From: Domibacillus enclensis
GTDB taxonomy: Bacteria; Bacillota; Bacilli; Bacillales; Domibacillaceae
DNA length: 64,000 bases
Assembly: GCF_900156125.1 (NCBI RefSeq)
Contig: NZ_FTLX01000003.1
Coordinates: 372,001-436,000, forward strand
Reading direction: 5' to 3'
In this document: in pieces, positions 34,343 through 41,971 of the stretch
Position numbering within the stretch: position 1 is the first letter of the stretch
Layout: each line of letters begins with the position of its first letter
The notes under the pieces: model-generated
Told to the model about the DNA's origin: nothing
Database searches by the model: none
The model's input: the letters and a program-made list of their open reading frames with translations, nothing else
Made by a program: the position numbers and the translations under genes

Positions 34343-34447
34343 AGAACAAACGTTTTGTGATCAACTAAAAAACAAACGTACTTTCGATTTAATTTTCCTC
34401 CATTATGAAAAATTACATTTGCCAAATGGAATATTTGTTCTTATACT
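34343..34447 (+). promoter_or_regulatory. Divergent promoter region of cassette copy A with LexA-like boxes
   Basis: yolD promoter: TTGCCA (34419-34424), 17 bp, TATACT (34442-34447). GGAATATTTGTTCT (34428-34441), a near match to the SOS box CGAACRNRYGTTYC, fills the spacer. Other LexA-like boxes are AGAACAAACGTTTT (34343-34356) and, weaker, CAAACGTACTTTCG (34373-34386). Confidence 0.7.
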
Positions 34448-34495
34448 GGACATAATATAGGTAAGGAACATATATTCTCATTAAAAGAAGTGAAC

Positions 34496-34878
34496 GTGGT
34501 GAGAAAACAATACGAAGACCGCGGCATGCTCAAATGGCGGGGCCTGATCCTGTCCGAGCACGCGGAAATGATGAAGAATGAAAAAAGCAAAATTATCCGA
34601 AGAGAAATCTACTTTGACGACCAGCAGTACGAAGAAATGAACCGGATCGCCAATATCTCGATCCATCTAAAAAAAGAAGTCATCTTTGAACTGAACACAT
34701 TCGACGATGAGGACCTGCTGAAGGTGAGCGGGGGTGGTGTGTGAATGCGCCAGCCTGCCCGGGCAATAGCCGTATCTCAGGCTGAGCGGCTTTAGCTCGC
34801 GTTTCTGGGCAGAAGAAATTGTGTCGGTGAAGCTGGCTGAAGGGGACGGATATGAAGACGTCATTGAAGACGCCCAGC
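34496..34878 (+). pseudogene. YolD-like protein, inactivated copy A
   Basis: It reads VVRKQYEDRGMLKWRGLILS then EHAEMMKNEKSKIIRREIYF, as in copy B, until a G run (GGGGG at about 34730, one G more than copy B) shifts the frame into TGA at 34742-34744. Further on the old frame also contains a TAG (CAA-TAG where copy B has CAA-AAG). Two independent lesions show this copy is dead. Confidence 0.85.
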
Positions 34879-35016
34879 TGCCGCGCCGCAGTGTGGTCTG
34901 TATGGGCGTGAAATCCTTCTTCGCCAGTGTCAAAGCAGTGCGCAGGCGGCAGCATCGAGACCACTGTTGCCGCAAGAAAAAAAGGGGAAGAGCTGTACCA
35001 TGATCCATATTTATAA
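34852..35016 (+). pseudogene. UvrX remnant, copy A, joined to a foreign tail
   Basis: Starts ATGAAGACG like intact uvrX but lacks one base within the first codons. It continues as the first palm segment (SVVCMGVKSFFASVKAVRRR), then jumps at GCAGGCGGC to an unrelated end that in another frame reads GGSIETTVAARKKGEELYHD then PYL and a stop. About 1.1 kb of uvrX is missing. This is a deletion junction, not a functional fusion. Confidence 0.8.
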
Positions 35017-35035
35017 AGATCAGATACCTAAGTTA

Positions 35036-35074
35036 AAAAGGGTCCTGCCTGCAGACGGCGAGACCCTTTTTTTT
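35036..35074 (+). terminator. Rho-independent terminator
   Basis: AAAGGGTC / GACCCTTT stem with eight T, closing dead cassette copy A. Confidence 0.85.
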
Positions 35075-35084
35075 ATGCAATGTA

Positions 35085-35275
35085 TTAACGTGCTCCAATC
35101 CAGCTGAAAAACCGCTTCTTTTTCACTTCCGCTTTCCGAGCTTCCTGTGACGCTTTGAGCGATTCAAGCAGCAGCTGATCCCGCCTGTTCAGAGACTCCT
35201 TAATATAGTGCTGCTGTTCTGTTCATCCAGCTTCGTGACAAGCGCCTAATTAAACTGCTCCTGCAAATCCAACCT
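35085..35275 (-). pseudogene. DUF3967/MerR-type plasmid protein, C-terminal remnant
   Basis: On the minus strand the last part reads NRRDQLLLESLKASQEARKA then EVKKKRFFSWIGAR and a stop at 35085. This matches the C-terminal coiled region of DUF3967 proteins found on Bacillus plasmids and phages. Upstream the frame is interrupted (stops within VTKLDEQN... and before ALVTKL). Another scrap of mobile DNA between the two damage-response cassettes. Confidence 0.65.
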
Positions 35276-35358
35276 CTCTATAATAACAGCCAGGTCTCCA
35301 CGAAGACCGGCACATTGCCCTATTAGACGATGTCCAGCTTTTTTTATGTAATATAAAC

Positions 35359-35387
35359 TTGACTTTATGTATAGTATATATTACATT
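35359..35387 (+). promoter_or_regulatory. Promoter of the membrane-protein/HTH pair
   Basis: TTGACT (35359-35364), 17 bp, TACATT (35382-35387), surrounded by TATGTATA/TATATTACA sequences that could bind the XRE protein encoded downstream. Confidence 0.5.
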
Positions 35388-35440
35388 TTGTATAACAAGA
35401 TGTACTTAGTGTAAAAGTGAACGTACAAGGAGGGGAAACC

Positions 35441-35887
35441 GTGACTTATCAAGAAAAGAAAAGCATCGTATCGCTGATCAGCGCTATTCTCATTTTCGGA
35501 TCTTTTTGTTTGTACATGTACCCGCAGCATCCCCAAGGGGGGCTGGAGTCGATCGAAACCTTGCGCTTTTGGGGTTCCTTCGTCGTCGTCTTAACTTTGG
35601 TTTCAATAGTCGCCCATATCTTTATCAGCATTATTTTTAATATTGTTTTTAGAATTACGACCAGAGAAAAGGAACCAACATTTGCGGATGAACTGGATAA
35701 GTTAATTGACTTGAAAGCGAATCGGAATTCTTTTTTTGTGTTTGTCCTCGGCTTTCTTCTTGCAATGGGATCGCTGGTCGTCTATCAGCCGTCACAGGTA
35801 ATGTTTATGATCATGATCACTTCAGGATTCATTTCCGATGTGACCGGCTCCGTTACGAAACTTTATCACTATCGGAGAGGAGTCTAA
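35441..35887 (+). CDS. Four-helix membrane protein paired with an XRE regulator
   Basis: 148 residues, GTG start 35441 behind AAGGAGGGG. Four hydrophobic helices (about 10-28, 45-70, 98-115 and 118-135) with a charged middle loop (TTREKEPTFADELDKLIDLK). It ends 1 nt before the HTH gene. This two-gene unit, a small membrane protein followed by a YgzD/YozG-like XRE repressor, is common in Bacillaceae. The membrane protein family has no known function. Confidence 0.75.
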   Translation: MTYQEKKSIVSLISAILIFGSFCLYMYPQHPQGGLESIETLRFWGSFVVVLTLVSIVAHIFISIIFNIVFRITTREKEPTFADELDKLIDLKANRNSFFVFVLGFLLAMGSLVVYQPSQVMFMIMITSGFISDVTGSVTKLYHYRRGV

Positions 35888-35888
35888 T

Positions 35889-36113
35889 ATGGGCAAAAGC
35901 CTTGTCGACAATCACATTCGAAAATTACGATTCACCCATGATGAAATGACTCAGCAGCAATTGGCTGACAAGGTAGGCGTCACAAGACAAACCATCGTGG
36001 CTCTTGAAAAGGGAAATTATTCACCATCTTTAGAACTGGCTTTTCGAATTGCTCACGCCTTTGACTTACCGTTGGAAGAGGTATTCTTTTATGGGGACAA
36101 CACAAAGCTGTAA
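35889..36113 (+). CDS. XRE-type small HTH regulator
   Basis: 74 residues, only a helix-turn-helix domain: MTQQQLADKVGVTRQTIVAL then EKGNYSPSLELAFRIAHAFD and LPLEEVF. Very similar in layout to B. subtilis YgzD/YvaO-class small repressors that accompany membrane proteins. Its start lies 1 nt after the stop of the preceding gene, with the GGAGAGGAG site inside it. It probably autoregulates the pair. Confidence 0.9.
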   Translation: MGKSLVDNHIRKLRFTHDEMTQQQLADKVGVTRQTIVALEKGNYSPSLELAFRIAHAFDLPLEEVFFYGDNTKL

Positions 36114-36170
36114 GAACGATGATTGTTTTTGCTTTACTGTTTATGAATTTATTGAAAGAAGGGGATAATA

Positions 36171-36875
36171 ATGAATTCAAACAAAAAAGCAGCAAAAATT
36201 GTGGGAGTACTGTTTTTACTTGCAGCCATTACGGCGATAACAGGTCTTATTTTATACGACCCTATCCTAAAAGGTCCCGATTACCTGATTAAAGGTTCTG
36301 AACACGCCAACCAGGTGACGTTGGGAGCGCTTATGGAGTTAATACTTGTCGCATCAGCGATTGGTACTTCAACGGCAATGTTTCCATTTTTAAGAAAGTA
36401 TAATGAAACGATAGCTCTTTGGCATGTTTGCTTCAGGTTTCTTGAAGCGGTTATCATTACTATTGGTGTAATCAGCGTACTTTCCCTATTGACCTTAAGC
36501 CGGGAATTTGTAGCGGCAGGAGCCCCGGATATCGCCTCTTTTCAAACTTCAGGCATAGTATTAATAGCAATACATGACTGGACATTTATGCTTGGCCCCA
36601 ATTTTATGCTGGGCATCAATACAATGATGTACAGTTATATATTGTATAAATCCAAGCTTGTACCCAGGTTTATACCCATCTTGGGTATGACAGGGGCAGC
36701 TCTCATTTTTATTTGTGCCTTGTTAGTCATGTTTGGTGTAATTCAACAAGTTTCTGTTTGGGGTGCTGTTTTGGCTCTTCCAGTCTTTGCTAATGAAATG
36801 ATTTTAGCAGTATGGCTCATTGTGAAAGGATTTAATGAATCTGCAATTGCTTCCATGTCTGCAAAAATGAAGTAA
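36171..36875 (+). CDS. DUF4386 domain-containing membrane protein
   Basis: 234 residues, six to seven hydrophobic helices. The DUF4386 pattern is seen in KKAAKIVGVLFLLAAITAIT near the start, HVCFRFLEAVIITIGVISVL at about 85-104, and LGPNFMLGINTMMYSYILYK at about 142-161. GAAGGGG site. The family function is unknown. It follows the XRE gene by 57 bp and may be under the same control. Confidence 0.88.
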   Translation: MNSNKKAAKIVGVLFLLAAITAITGLILYDPILKGPDYLIKGSEHANQVTLGALMELILVASAIGTSTAMFPFLRKYNETIALWHVCFRFLEAVIITIGVISVLSLLTLSREFVAAGAPDIASFQTSGIVLIAIHDWTFMLGPNFMLGINTMMYSYILYKSKLVPRFIPILGMTGAALIFICALLVMFGVIQQVSVWGAVLALPVFANEMILAVWLIVKGFNESAIASMSAKMK

Positions 36876-37031
36876 ATGAGCAATATAAGGAAGCGTTTCA
36901 GCCGTTAATCAGCAGACGTTATTAGATGCAGTGTTTAAAGAAGCAGTTGCCGTTTTAATTATATCTTTAAGTCTCGAGTGAATCCTGTTTATGAAAAGCG
37001 AAGCTGAAGTGATTTTACTATATGTTGATTC

Positions 37032-38108
37032 TCACTCTATCCTCTTTAAACGAGTCACAATTTCGATCAATGCTTTGAAGCTTTGAGTCATCTGTTCGCT
37101 CGAACCAAAATTCATGATGATATAAGTATCTGTTGTAGGATCATAAAACATGTGGGTAGAAAGAATGCCGATATGCCCTTTTACTCGAGGAAGGCCTCTC
37201 AGCAGAAAAAAGAACTCTTCAAAGTGAATCTCCATCATGCCTGTTCCATAATAGATTCCCCGTCTGAATTTATGGCGGCCGTTTTCCATTATGCGTATTT
37301 TTTCTTTGCTGAATAAAGCTCCGGCATTAAACCCCTTATAGAAAGCAAGCAGGTCCTTTGGTGTGGAAATAATTCCGCCGCCCGCCCAGTCTGCACTCAA
37401 GCTTTGATTGGCAGTCACCTTTGAGCCGTTCAGCCAAATGTCCTGGATTGCTTTTTGGGGGTTGGAGGGCACAGAGTAATAAAGCAAATAAGAATCATTC
37501 ATGCCAAGCGGCTGAAAAATAAGTTCATGAAGATTTTGGTGAAACGGCTTACCGGTTACCTTTTCAATAAGCAGTCCAAGTAAGATATAGCCAGTATCAG
37601 AGTAGTGAAAAACCTGGCCGGGCACACCGACTGCCTGCTGGCGCTCTCTTGTAAAGTCAATCAATTCAGATGGCATCCAATTTTTATCCGGTTCAGAAAT
37701 AATCAATTTGGTCATTGGTGCACCAATTTGAACCGAATCTTCAAAATAGTCGCCGATTCCTGACGTATGAGCTAACAATTGTTCCAGTGTAACGTCTTTA
37801 GCATGATCTTTTCCTTTAACAACAAAAAGTCCTTCAAGCTCGCTGCCTGTAAAATACTTTAAGAGGGGGTCCTGTAAGAGGACACCCTCTCTTTCAGTGA
37901 GCATCATCATAAGAGAAGCCGTAAAAACCTTTCCTATGCTGGCTATGTGAAACGGCACATTCCATTCACCGGAGGAATACCCATATTGAAAATCGAGTTT
38001 ATCGCTTTGTACTAAAACTTGAATACTTTTGGCTGCTTTTTTTCGCTCAAGTTTAGCGAAATATCGATCAAACTGTATTTTGGCAGTTTCTTTACTCATT
38101 GCTTTCAT
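37032..38108 (-). CDS. Serine hydrolase, class C beta-lactamase-like
   Basis: 358 residues from ATG 38108, 8 bp after AGGAGG. Catalytic S-x-x-K is ASIGK (about 56-60). The Y-x-N equivalent is YSDTGY (about 170). The K-T-G equivalent is replaced by GHIG (about 313), common in esterase and peptidase members. No signal peptide is seen, so the enzyme appears cytoplasmic, unlike secreted beta-lactamases. More probably an esterase or peptidase than a resistance enzyme. Confidence 0.88.
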   Translation of the reverse strand: MKAMSKETAKIQFDRYFAKLERKKAAKSIQVLVQSDKLDFQYGYSSGEWNVPFHIASIGKVFTASLMMMLTEREGVLLQDPLLKYFTGSELEGLFVVKGKDHAKDVTLEQLLAHTSGIGDYFEDSVQIGAPMTKLIISEPDKNWMPSELIDFTRERQQAVGVPGQVFHYSDTGYILLGLLIEKVTGKPFHQNLHELIFQPLGMNDSYLLYYSVPSNPQKAIQDIWLNGSKVTANQSLSADWAGGGIISTPKDLLAFYKGFNAGALFSKEKIRIMENGRHKFRRGIYYGTGMMEIHFEEFFFLLRGLPRVKGHIGILSTHMFYDPTTDTYIIMNFGSSEQMTQSFKALIEIVTRLKRIE

Positions 38109-38639
38109 GACCAATTCCTCCTGTTTTCTGGTTTGAAAGTGCAGCTATTTTCTTTTATTCTGAAAAAAGAGCTTTTTAGCTCTCAGCATGTTCTTCACTT
38201 ACCACTCCATAGCTTTCTTCTTATCGGATTATTGTTACAACCGCTATAACGCAGGCGTTGTTTAAAGAGCATTTATTCGTGTATGTGTACCCCATACGTA
38301 TAAGTATATGGGTGAACGAGCTCCGTATACCGGTTTTATATTTCAAAAACCAAAAGGTAAATCGAAAAAGCCTGTTCGTAGGGAAATAGGTAAATGGTTA
38401 ATATTCACTGAACGAAAATCCTGTTGGAACCGGGACAGATAACGGCGAATCAAAAGAAAACATTAGCCGTCAGCACCTCGAAAAGCTATATGAGAACAGG
38501 CATTAGACCAACAATTCCTAGGTATCTCCCGCCTTTGGTACAGGATCGCTGCGATAGCCGACTGCTACTGAATCGACAGCCCACTCCAAAGAAGCAGGCG
38601 CTGAAAACCAGCGGATGACAGGGAGGGATTGTACACAGA
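38109..38639. other. Gene-poor region between the hydrolase and the IS4 scrap
   Basis: No supported gene. Near 38163-38184, GAGAGCT-AAAA-AGCTCTTTTTT on the minus strand looks like a terminator for something formerly transcribed from the right. The rest contains only random open frames without ribosome sites and is consistent with eroded mobile DNA. Confidence 0.5.
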
Positions 38640-38738
38640 ACGCGCGGATAGCGTTGTATACAGCTGCGTGTACACGGCGTTTTCTGTGGTGCCAAACAGC
38701 GTTGGCATATTTAGGTTCTGCTTGAGCCAGCGAAAATT
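38640..38738 (-). mobile_element. IS4-family transposase remnant
   Basis: On the minus strand the DNA reads NFRWLKQNLNMPTLFGTTEN then AVYTQLYTTL. The pattern W-x-K-Q-x-L-x-x-x-x-x-G-T-x-x-N-A-V-x-x-Q is the block around the catalytic glutamate region and C-terminus of IS4-type DDE transposases. Only about 33 codons remain and no inverted repeats are visible. Confidence 0.65.
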
Positions 38739-38740
38739 TG

Positions 38741-38778
38741 AAAATGGACTTGGAATGATCTCATTCCAAGTCCATTTT
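38741..38778. terminator. Perfect inverted repeat, bidirectional terminator
   Basis: AAAATGGACTTGGAATGA, a 2-bp centre, and its exact complement (18-bp arms). A run on one side, T run on the other. It lies 35 bp past the end of LexA-like copy B. Confidence 0.85.
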
Positions 38779-38812
38779 GTCTACAGTCTGACCATCTGAC
38801 TAATCAGATGGC

Positions 38813-39037
38813 TCACATTGCTTCCTTTATCACCCGCAATGTCCTGGCTTTCCCTTCCTCCCACGTCACATATCCCGACTTCCGCAGCCGGTCCAGGTGG
38901 CCTTTCACCGTCGAAGCCGACTTCAACTCCACCGCTGCCCGGATCTCCTGCAGAGAAGGGGGATAGTTCCTCTCCGTTGAAAATTCATGTATATAAGCCA
39001 GCATCTTCCGCTGGCGGTCAGAAAGTGTGTTACGCAT
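38813..39037 (-). CDS. LexA DNA-binding-domain-only protein, cassette copy B
   Basis: 74 residues, differing from copy A by only a few residues (for example RKMLAYIHE for RRMLAYIHE, and final VIKEAM for VIKEAI). LexA-type winged helix without linker or S24 protease. Divergent from intact yolD-uvrX; its ATG overlaps the partner gene by 8 nt. Because it cannot autocleave, damage signalling would need the chromosomal LexA or the partner protein. Either repressor or competitor of LexA at the shared boxes. Confidence 0.82.
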   Translation of the reverse strand: MRNTLSDRQRKMLAYIHEFSTERNYPPSLQEIRAAVELKSASTVKGHLDRLRKSGYVTWEEGKARTLRVIKEAM

Positions 39038-39254
39038 ACTGTGCACCCTTTCGCTGTCTGATTTTAGCGGCGGACAAAATATTGCCGCGCTTAAACGTTC
39101 GTTTCTGTTTTCTCGTGAAGCAGTACGCATGGATATACTGAGGATCCAGGCGAATCACAGAAATGGTCCGGCGGCTGATGACGTTTCGTTCTGACAGGTA
39201 CATAATTTCAATCGGCATCTGCTGTTCGAGCGATGCCTTCAGTAAAAAATCCAC
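39030..39254 (-). CDS. Small partner protein of the LexA-like gene (WYL-like), copy B
   Basis: 74 residues from GTG 39254, 8 bp after AAAAGGAG; the start agrees with copy A. The product differs from copy A at only a few positions (IRLDPQ for IRMDHQ, for example). The core VDFLLKASLEQQMPIEIMYL then SERNVISRRTISV fits a small WYL/SH3-like barrel. Conservation of both small proteins between copies, while yolD-uvrX decayed in one, suggests that the regulators are still under selection. Confidence 0.72.
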   Translation of the reverse strand: MDFLLKASLEQQMPIEIMYLSERNVISRRTISVIRLDPQYIHAYCFTRKQKRTFKRGNILSAAKIRQRKGAQYA

Positions 39255-39364
39255 TCCGAACCACTCCTTTTCTATATCTACATTATACAGAACAAACGTT
39301 TTGTGATCAACTAAAAAACAAACATACTTTCGGTTTTTATTCCCATCGCAATCAAAAATTACAT

Positions 39365-39393
39365 TTGCCAAATGGAATATTTGTTCTTATACT
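39365..39393 (+). promoter_or_regulatory. yolD-uvrX promoter with LexA-like box in the spacer, copy B
   Basis: TTGCCA, 17 bp, TATACT, identical to copy A. The spacer contains GGAATATTTGTTCT (39374-39387), close to the Bacillus SOS box, so a repressor there would mask both hexamers. Confidence 0.75.
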
Positions 39394-39441
39394 GGATATA
39401 ATACAGTGAAGGAACATACATTCTCATTGAAAGAAGTGAAC

Positions 39442-39813
39442 GTGGTGAGAAAACAATACGAAGACCGCGGCATGCTCAAATGGCGGGGCCTGATCCTGTC
39501 CGAGCACGCGGAAATGATGAAGAATGAAAAAAGCCGGATTGTAAGACGAGACATTTACTTTGACGACCAGCAGTACGAAGAAATGAACCGGATCGCAGCC
39601 ATCTCGATCCACTTGAAAAAAGAAGTCATCTTTGAGCTAAACACATTTGGCGACGAGGACCTGCTAAAGGTGAGCGGGGTGGTGTGTGAATGTGCCAGCC
39701 TGCCCGGTCAAAAGCCGTACGTCAAGCTGAGCGGCTTCAGCTCACGTTTCTGGGCAGAAGAAATTGTCTCGATGCAGCTGGCCGAAGGGGACGGATATGA
39801 AGACGCCAATTGA
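39442..39813 (+). CDS. YolD-like family protein
   Basis: About 123 residues. The start is uncertain: GTG codons at 39436, 39442 and 39445 lie close together. The family opening VVRKQYEDRGMLKWRGLILS, EHAEMMKNEKSR is typical of YolD-like proteins, which accompany Y-family polymerases in Bacillus and are thought to serve as UmuD-like partners. It overlaps uvrX by 17 nt. DNA-damage induction is likely from the LexA-like box in its promoter. Confidence 0.88.
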   Translation: MVRKQYEDRGMLKWRGLILSEHAEMMKNEKSRIVRRDIYFDDQQYEEMNRIAAISIHLKKEVIFELNTFGDEDLLKVSGVVCECASLPGQKPYVKLSGFSSRFWAEEIVSMQLAEGDGYEDAN

Positions 39814-41086
39814 AGACGACCAGCTGCCGCGCCGCAGTGTGCTCTGTGTGGACGTGAAATCCTTCTTCGCCAGCGTGGAAGCGGTGCGCCGGCGGCTTCA
39901 CCCGCTCCACGCGTATATCATTGTGATCGCCAACCGCGAGCGATCCGGCTCGGTCGTACTCGCCGCCTCACCCCGTGTGAAAAAGGAATTCGGCATCAAA
40001 ACCGGCTCCCGCAACTTCGAGATCCCGAAAGACCCGCGCCTTATGATTGTGGAGCCGTCGATGTCGCTCTACCTGCAGGTGAACGGCATGATCATGGCGA
40101 TCTTCCGTCGCTTCGTCGCGGATGAAGACCTGCACATCTACTCCATCGATGAAGCCTTCCTTGACGTGACCGCTTCGCACCGGCTGTTCGGCGACAAATG
40201 CACCATCGCCCAAAAGATCCAGCGGGCGATCTGGCAGGAGCTGCGCCTTGTTGTCACGATCGGCATCGGCGACAACCCGCTGCTCGCCAAGCTGGCGCTG
40301 GATAACGAAGGAAAGGACGCCCCGGACGGCATCGCCTGCTGGACGTACGATGATGTTCCCACAAAGGTTTGGAACATCCACCCGATCACCGACATGTGGG
40401 GCATCTCCGGCGGCTACGCCCGCTCGCTATCGAACATCGGCATCGAATCCGTGCGGGACCTCGCACACGCAGACAAATGGAAACTGAAAAAGAAATTCGG
40501 CATCCTCGGCATGCAAATGTACTACCACGCCTGGGGCATCGACTACAGCGTCCTGTCGGAAAAGGTCGGCGTCCGCGAAAAAACCTATTCCAAAGGCCAG
40601 ATTCTCCTGCGCGACTACTACCACGAGCACGAAATCATCATCGTCATCAAAGAAATGACCGAAGACGTGGCTAGCCGCCTGCGCCGGCATGGCGTCGCCG
40701 CGTCCGGAATTGCTCTCGGCATCTCGTACACGCGCGACATCGAAGACCGCGGCTTTCACCACCAGGTCCTGCTTCCGCGCAGCACCAATTCCACCGCCGA
40801 ACTGTCCGCTCACTTCGTCCGCCTGTTCCGGAAGCACTGGATGGAGCAGCCGGTGCGCCAAATTCACGTCGTCTGCAGCAAGCTCCAGCCGGCCGGTCAC
40901 GAGCAGATCGACCTGTTCACGCCGCCCGAACTCGACGAGCGCCGGCACATCATTGACGAAACAATAGACGAAATCCGCGACCGCTTCGGCAAGGATGCCA
41001 TCTTCCGCGCCTACAGCCTCATGAAAGGCGGCACCTACCTGCAGCGGGCCGGGCACGTCGGCGGACATAAAGGAAACTCATTTTAA
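39797..41086 (+). CDS. uvrX: Y-family DNA polymerase UvrX (UmuC/DinB-type)
   Basis: 429 residues from ATG 39797 (GAAGGGG site). Palm motifs: CVDVKSFFASVEAVRRR (about 15-31) with the first catalytic Asp, and YSIDEAFLDVTASHR (about 115-129) with the S-x-DE pair. A helix-hairpin-helix region follows (WGISGGYARSLSNIGIESVR, about 200-219), and the little-finger domain covers the C-terminal 130 residues. Translesion synthesis after damage, as for UvrX/YqjW. GC content is visibly higher than in neighbouring genes, which hints at foreign origin. The intact member of a duplicated cassette. Confidence 0.94.
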   Translation: MKTPIEDDQLPRRSVLCVDVKSFFASVEAVRRRLHPLHAYIIVIANRERSGSVVLAASPRVKKEFGIKTGSRNFEIPKDPRLMIVEPSMSLYLQVNGMIMAIFRRFVADEDLHIYSIDEAFLDVTASHRLFGDKCTIAQKIQRAIWQELRLVVTIGIGDNPLLAKLALDNEGKDAPDGIACWTYDDVPTKVWNIHPITDMWGISGGYARSLSNIGIESVRDLAHADKWKLKKKFGILGMQMYYHAWGIDYSVLSEKVGVREKTYSKGQILLRDYYHEHEIIIVIKEMTEDVASRLRRHGVAASGIALGISYTRDIEDRGFHHQVLLPRSTNSTAELSAHFVRLFRKHWMEQPVRQIHVVCSKLQPAGHEQIDLFTPPELDERRHIIDETIDEIRDRFGKDAIFRAYSLMKGGTYLQRAGHVGGHKGNSF

Positions 41087-41126
41087 TGTGCGATAAATGC
41101 ATAAAACCTTTGAATTGGTTTTCATT

Positions 41127-41167
41127 AAAACGAAGCGACTGTATGACAGCTGCTTCGTTTTTTTTTT
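41127..41167 (+). terminator. Rho-independent terminator of yolD-uvrX
   Basis: AAAACGAAGC / GCTTCGTTTT with inner CTGT-ATG-ACAG, then T run. A separate GAAAGGTGGCG / CGCCACCTTTC repeat lies at 41175-41217 at the convergent boundary. Confidence 0.85.
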
Positions 41168-41217
41168 GTGCAGATGAAAGGTGGCGTGGTGTAAGTTAAT
41201 ACCCCGCCACCTTTCGC

Positions 41218-41439
41218 TTACCCACCGCTATCGTCATCCTTTCTATACTCCAGAATATCCCCCGGCTGACAATCGAGAGCTTCACATATGGCTTCAAGTG
41301 TTGAAAAACGGATGGCCTTGGCTTTTCCATTTTTCAGGATCGATAGGTTGGCCATGGTGATGCCGACTTTGTCCGTCAGCTCCGTTACACTCATCTTTCG
41401 TTTCGCAAGCATCACATCTATATGAATGATAATGGTCAT
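41218..41439 (-). CDS. XRE-type HTH regulator (YozG-like)
   Basis: 73 residues, HTH only: HIDVMLAKRKMSVTELTDKV, GITMANLSILKNGKAKAIRF, STLEAICEALDCQPGDILEY. This is the Cro/YozG group that pairs with DUF2975 membrane proteins. It is the second gene of the pair, 9 bp after the DUF2975 stop. Likely autoregulator. Confidence 0.92.
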   Translation of the reverse strand: MTIIIHIDVMLAKRKMSVTELTDKVGITMANLSILKNGKAKAIRFSTLEAICEALDCQPGDILEYRKDDDSGG

Positions 41440-41448
41440 TTTTTCACC

Positions 41449-41940
41449 TCAGATTGTTAACTCATTTTCTTTTTTAAAGGCGATCGCTTCCTGAAGCAGC
41501 CTTTCGAGGACAGCGGCAAATACACCGATAACGAGTGATGCACCGACAATGACGAGGCCGATCAAAACGAGCCCGGGCGCATCATCCCACTGAGCCACCA
41601 TAAAGATCAGCGGCAGCGCGAGGGTATACAGGCCGCTGATGAAAAAGGCGTCTTTTTTAATTTTTCTTAGAGCCGTAACGGATAGCGGTGAAAATGCCTC
41701 ATTGGTATCAATATACGTGAGGATTTTAAACGCTTGATACAGCGCATTAAAATACGGAATGGCCGTGACATACATAATGAACAATAACCCAAGGATGATG
41801 GAAGCAAGTGTCGGGCCGTCCGATAGATGCGACATCGCTTCAATAGCTAATTGCGGCAGCAAATACAAGCACAATACGACGATTGGCAATCCGATGAACA
41901 CCACCGCCAGTTTCAAAAAAAATGTTGTTCCCTTTTTCAT
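41449..41940 (-). CDS. DUF2975 domain-containing membrane protein
   Basis: 163 residues with four membrane helices (about 8-28, 45-67, 98-118 and 122-145). The block IPYFNALYQAFKILTYIDTN then EAFSPLSVTALRKIKKDAFF is the DUF2975 hallmark. GAGGTG site upstream. It forms a two-gene unit with the YozG-like regulator. Function unknown. Confidence 0.92.
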   Translation of the reverse strand: MKKGTTFFLKLAVVFIGLPIVVLCLYLLPQLAIEAMSHLSDGPTLASIILGLLFIMYVTAIPYFNALYQAFKILTYIDTNEAFSPLSVTALRKIKKDAFFISGLYTLALPLIFMVAQWDDAPGLVLIGLVIVGASLVIGVFAAVLERLLQEAIAFKKENELTI

Positions 41941-41971
41941 ACTGCACCTCTTATTTCTTTAATATTTGTGT

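Noticed and set aside
40248-41068. Long open frames on both strands inside uvrX
   Set aside because: They follow from the GC-rich codon use of uvrX; none has a ribosome site or recognisable product.
33869-41086. Composite transposon formed by the duplicated cassettes
   Set aside because: The repeats are direct gene cassettes without terminal inverted repeats or a transposase between them except a 33-codon IS4 scrap.
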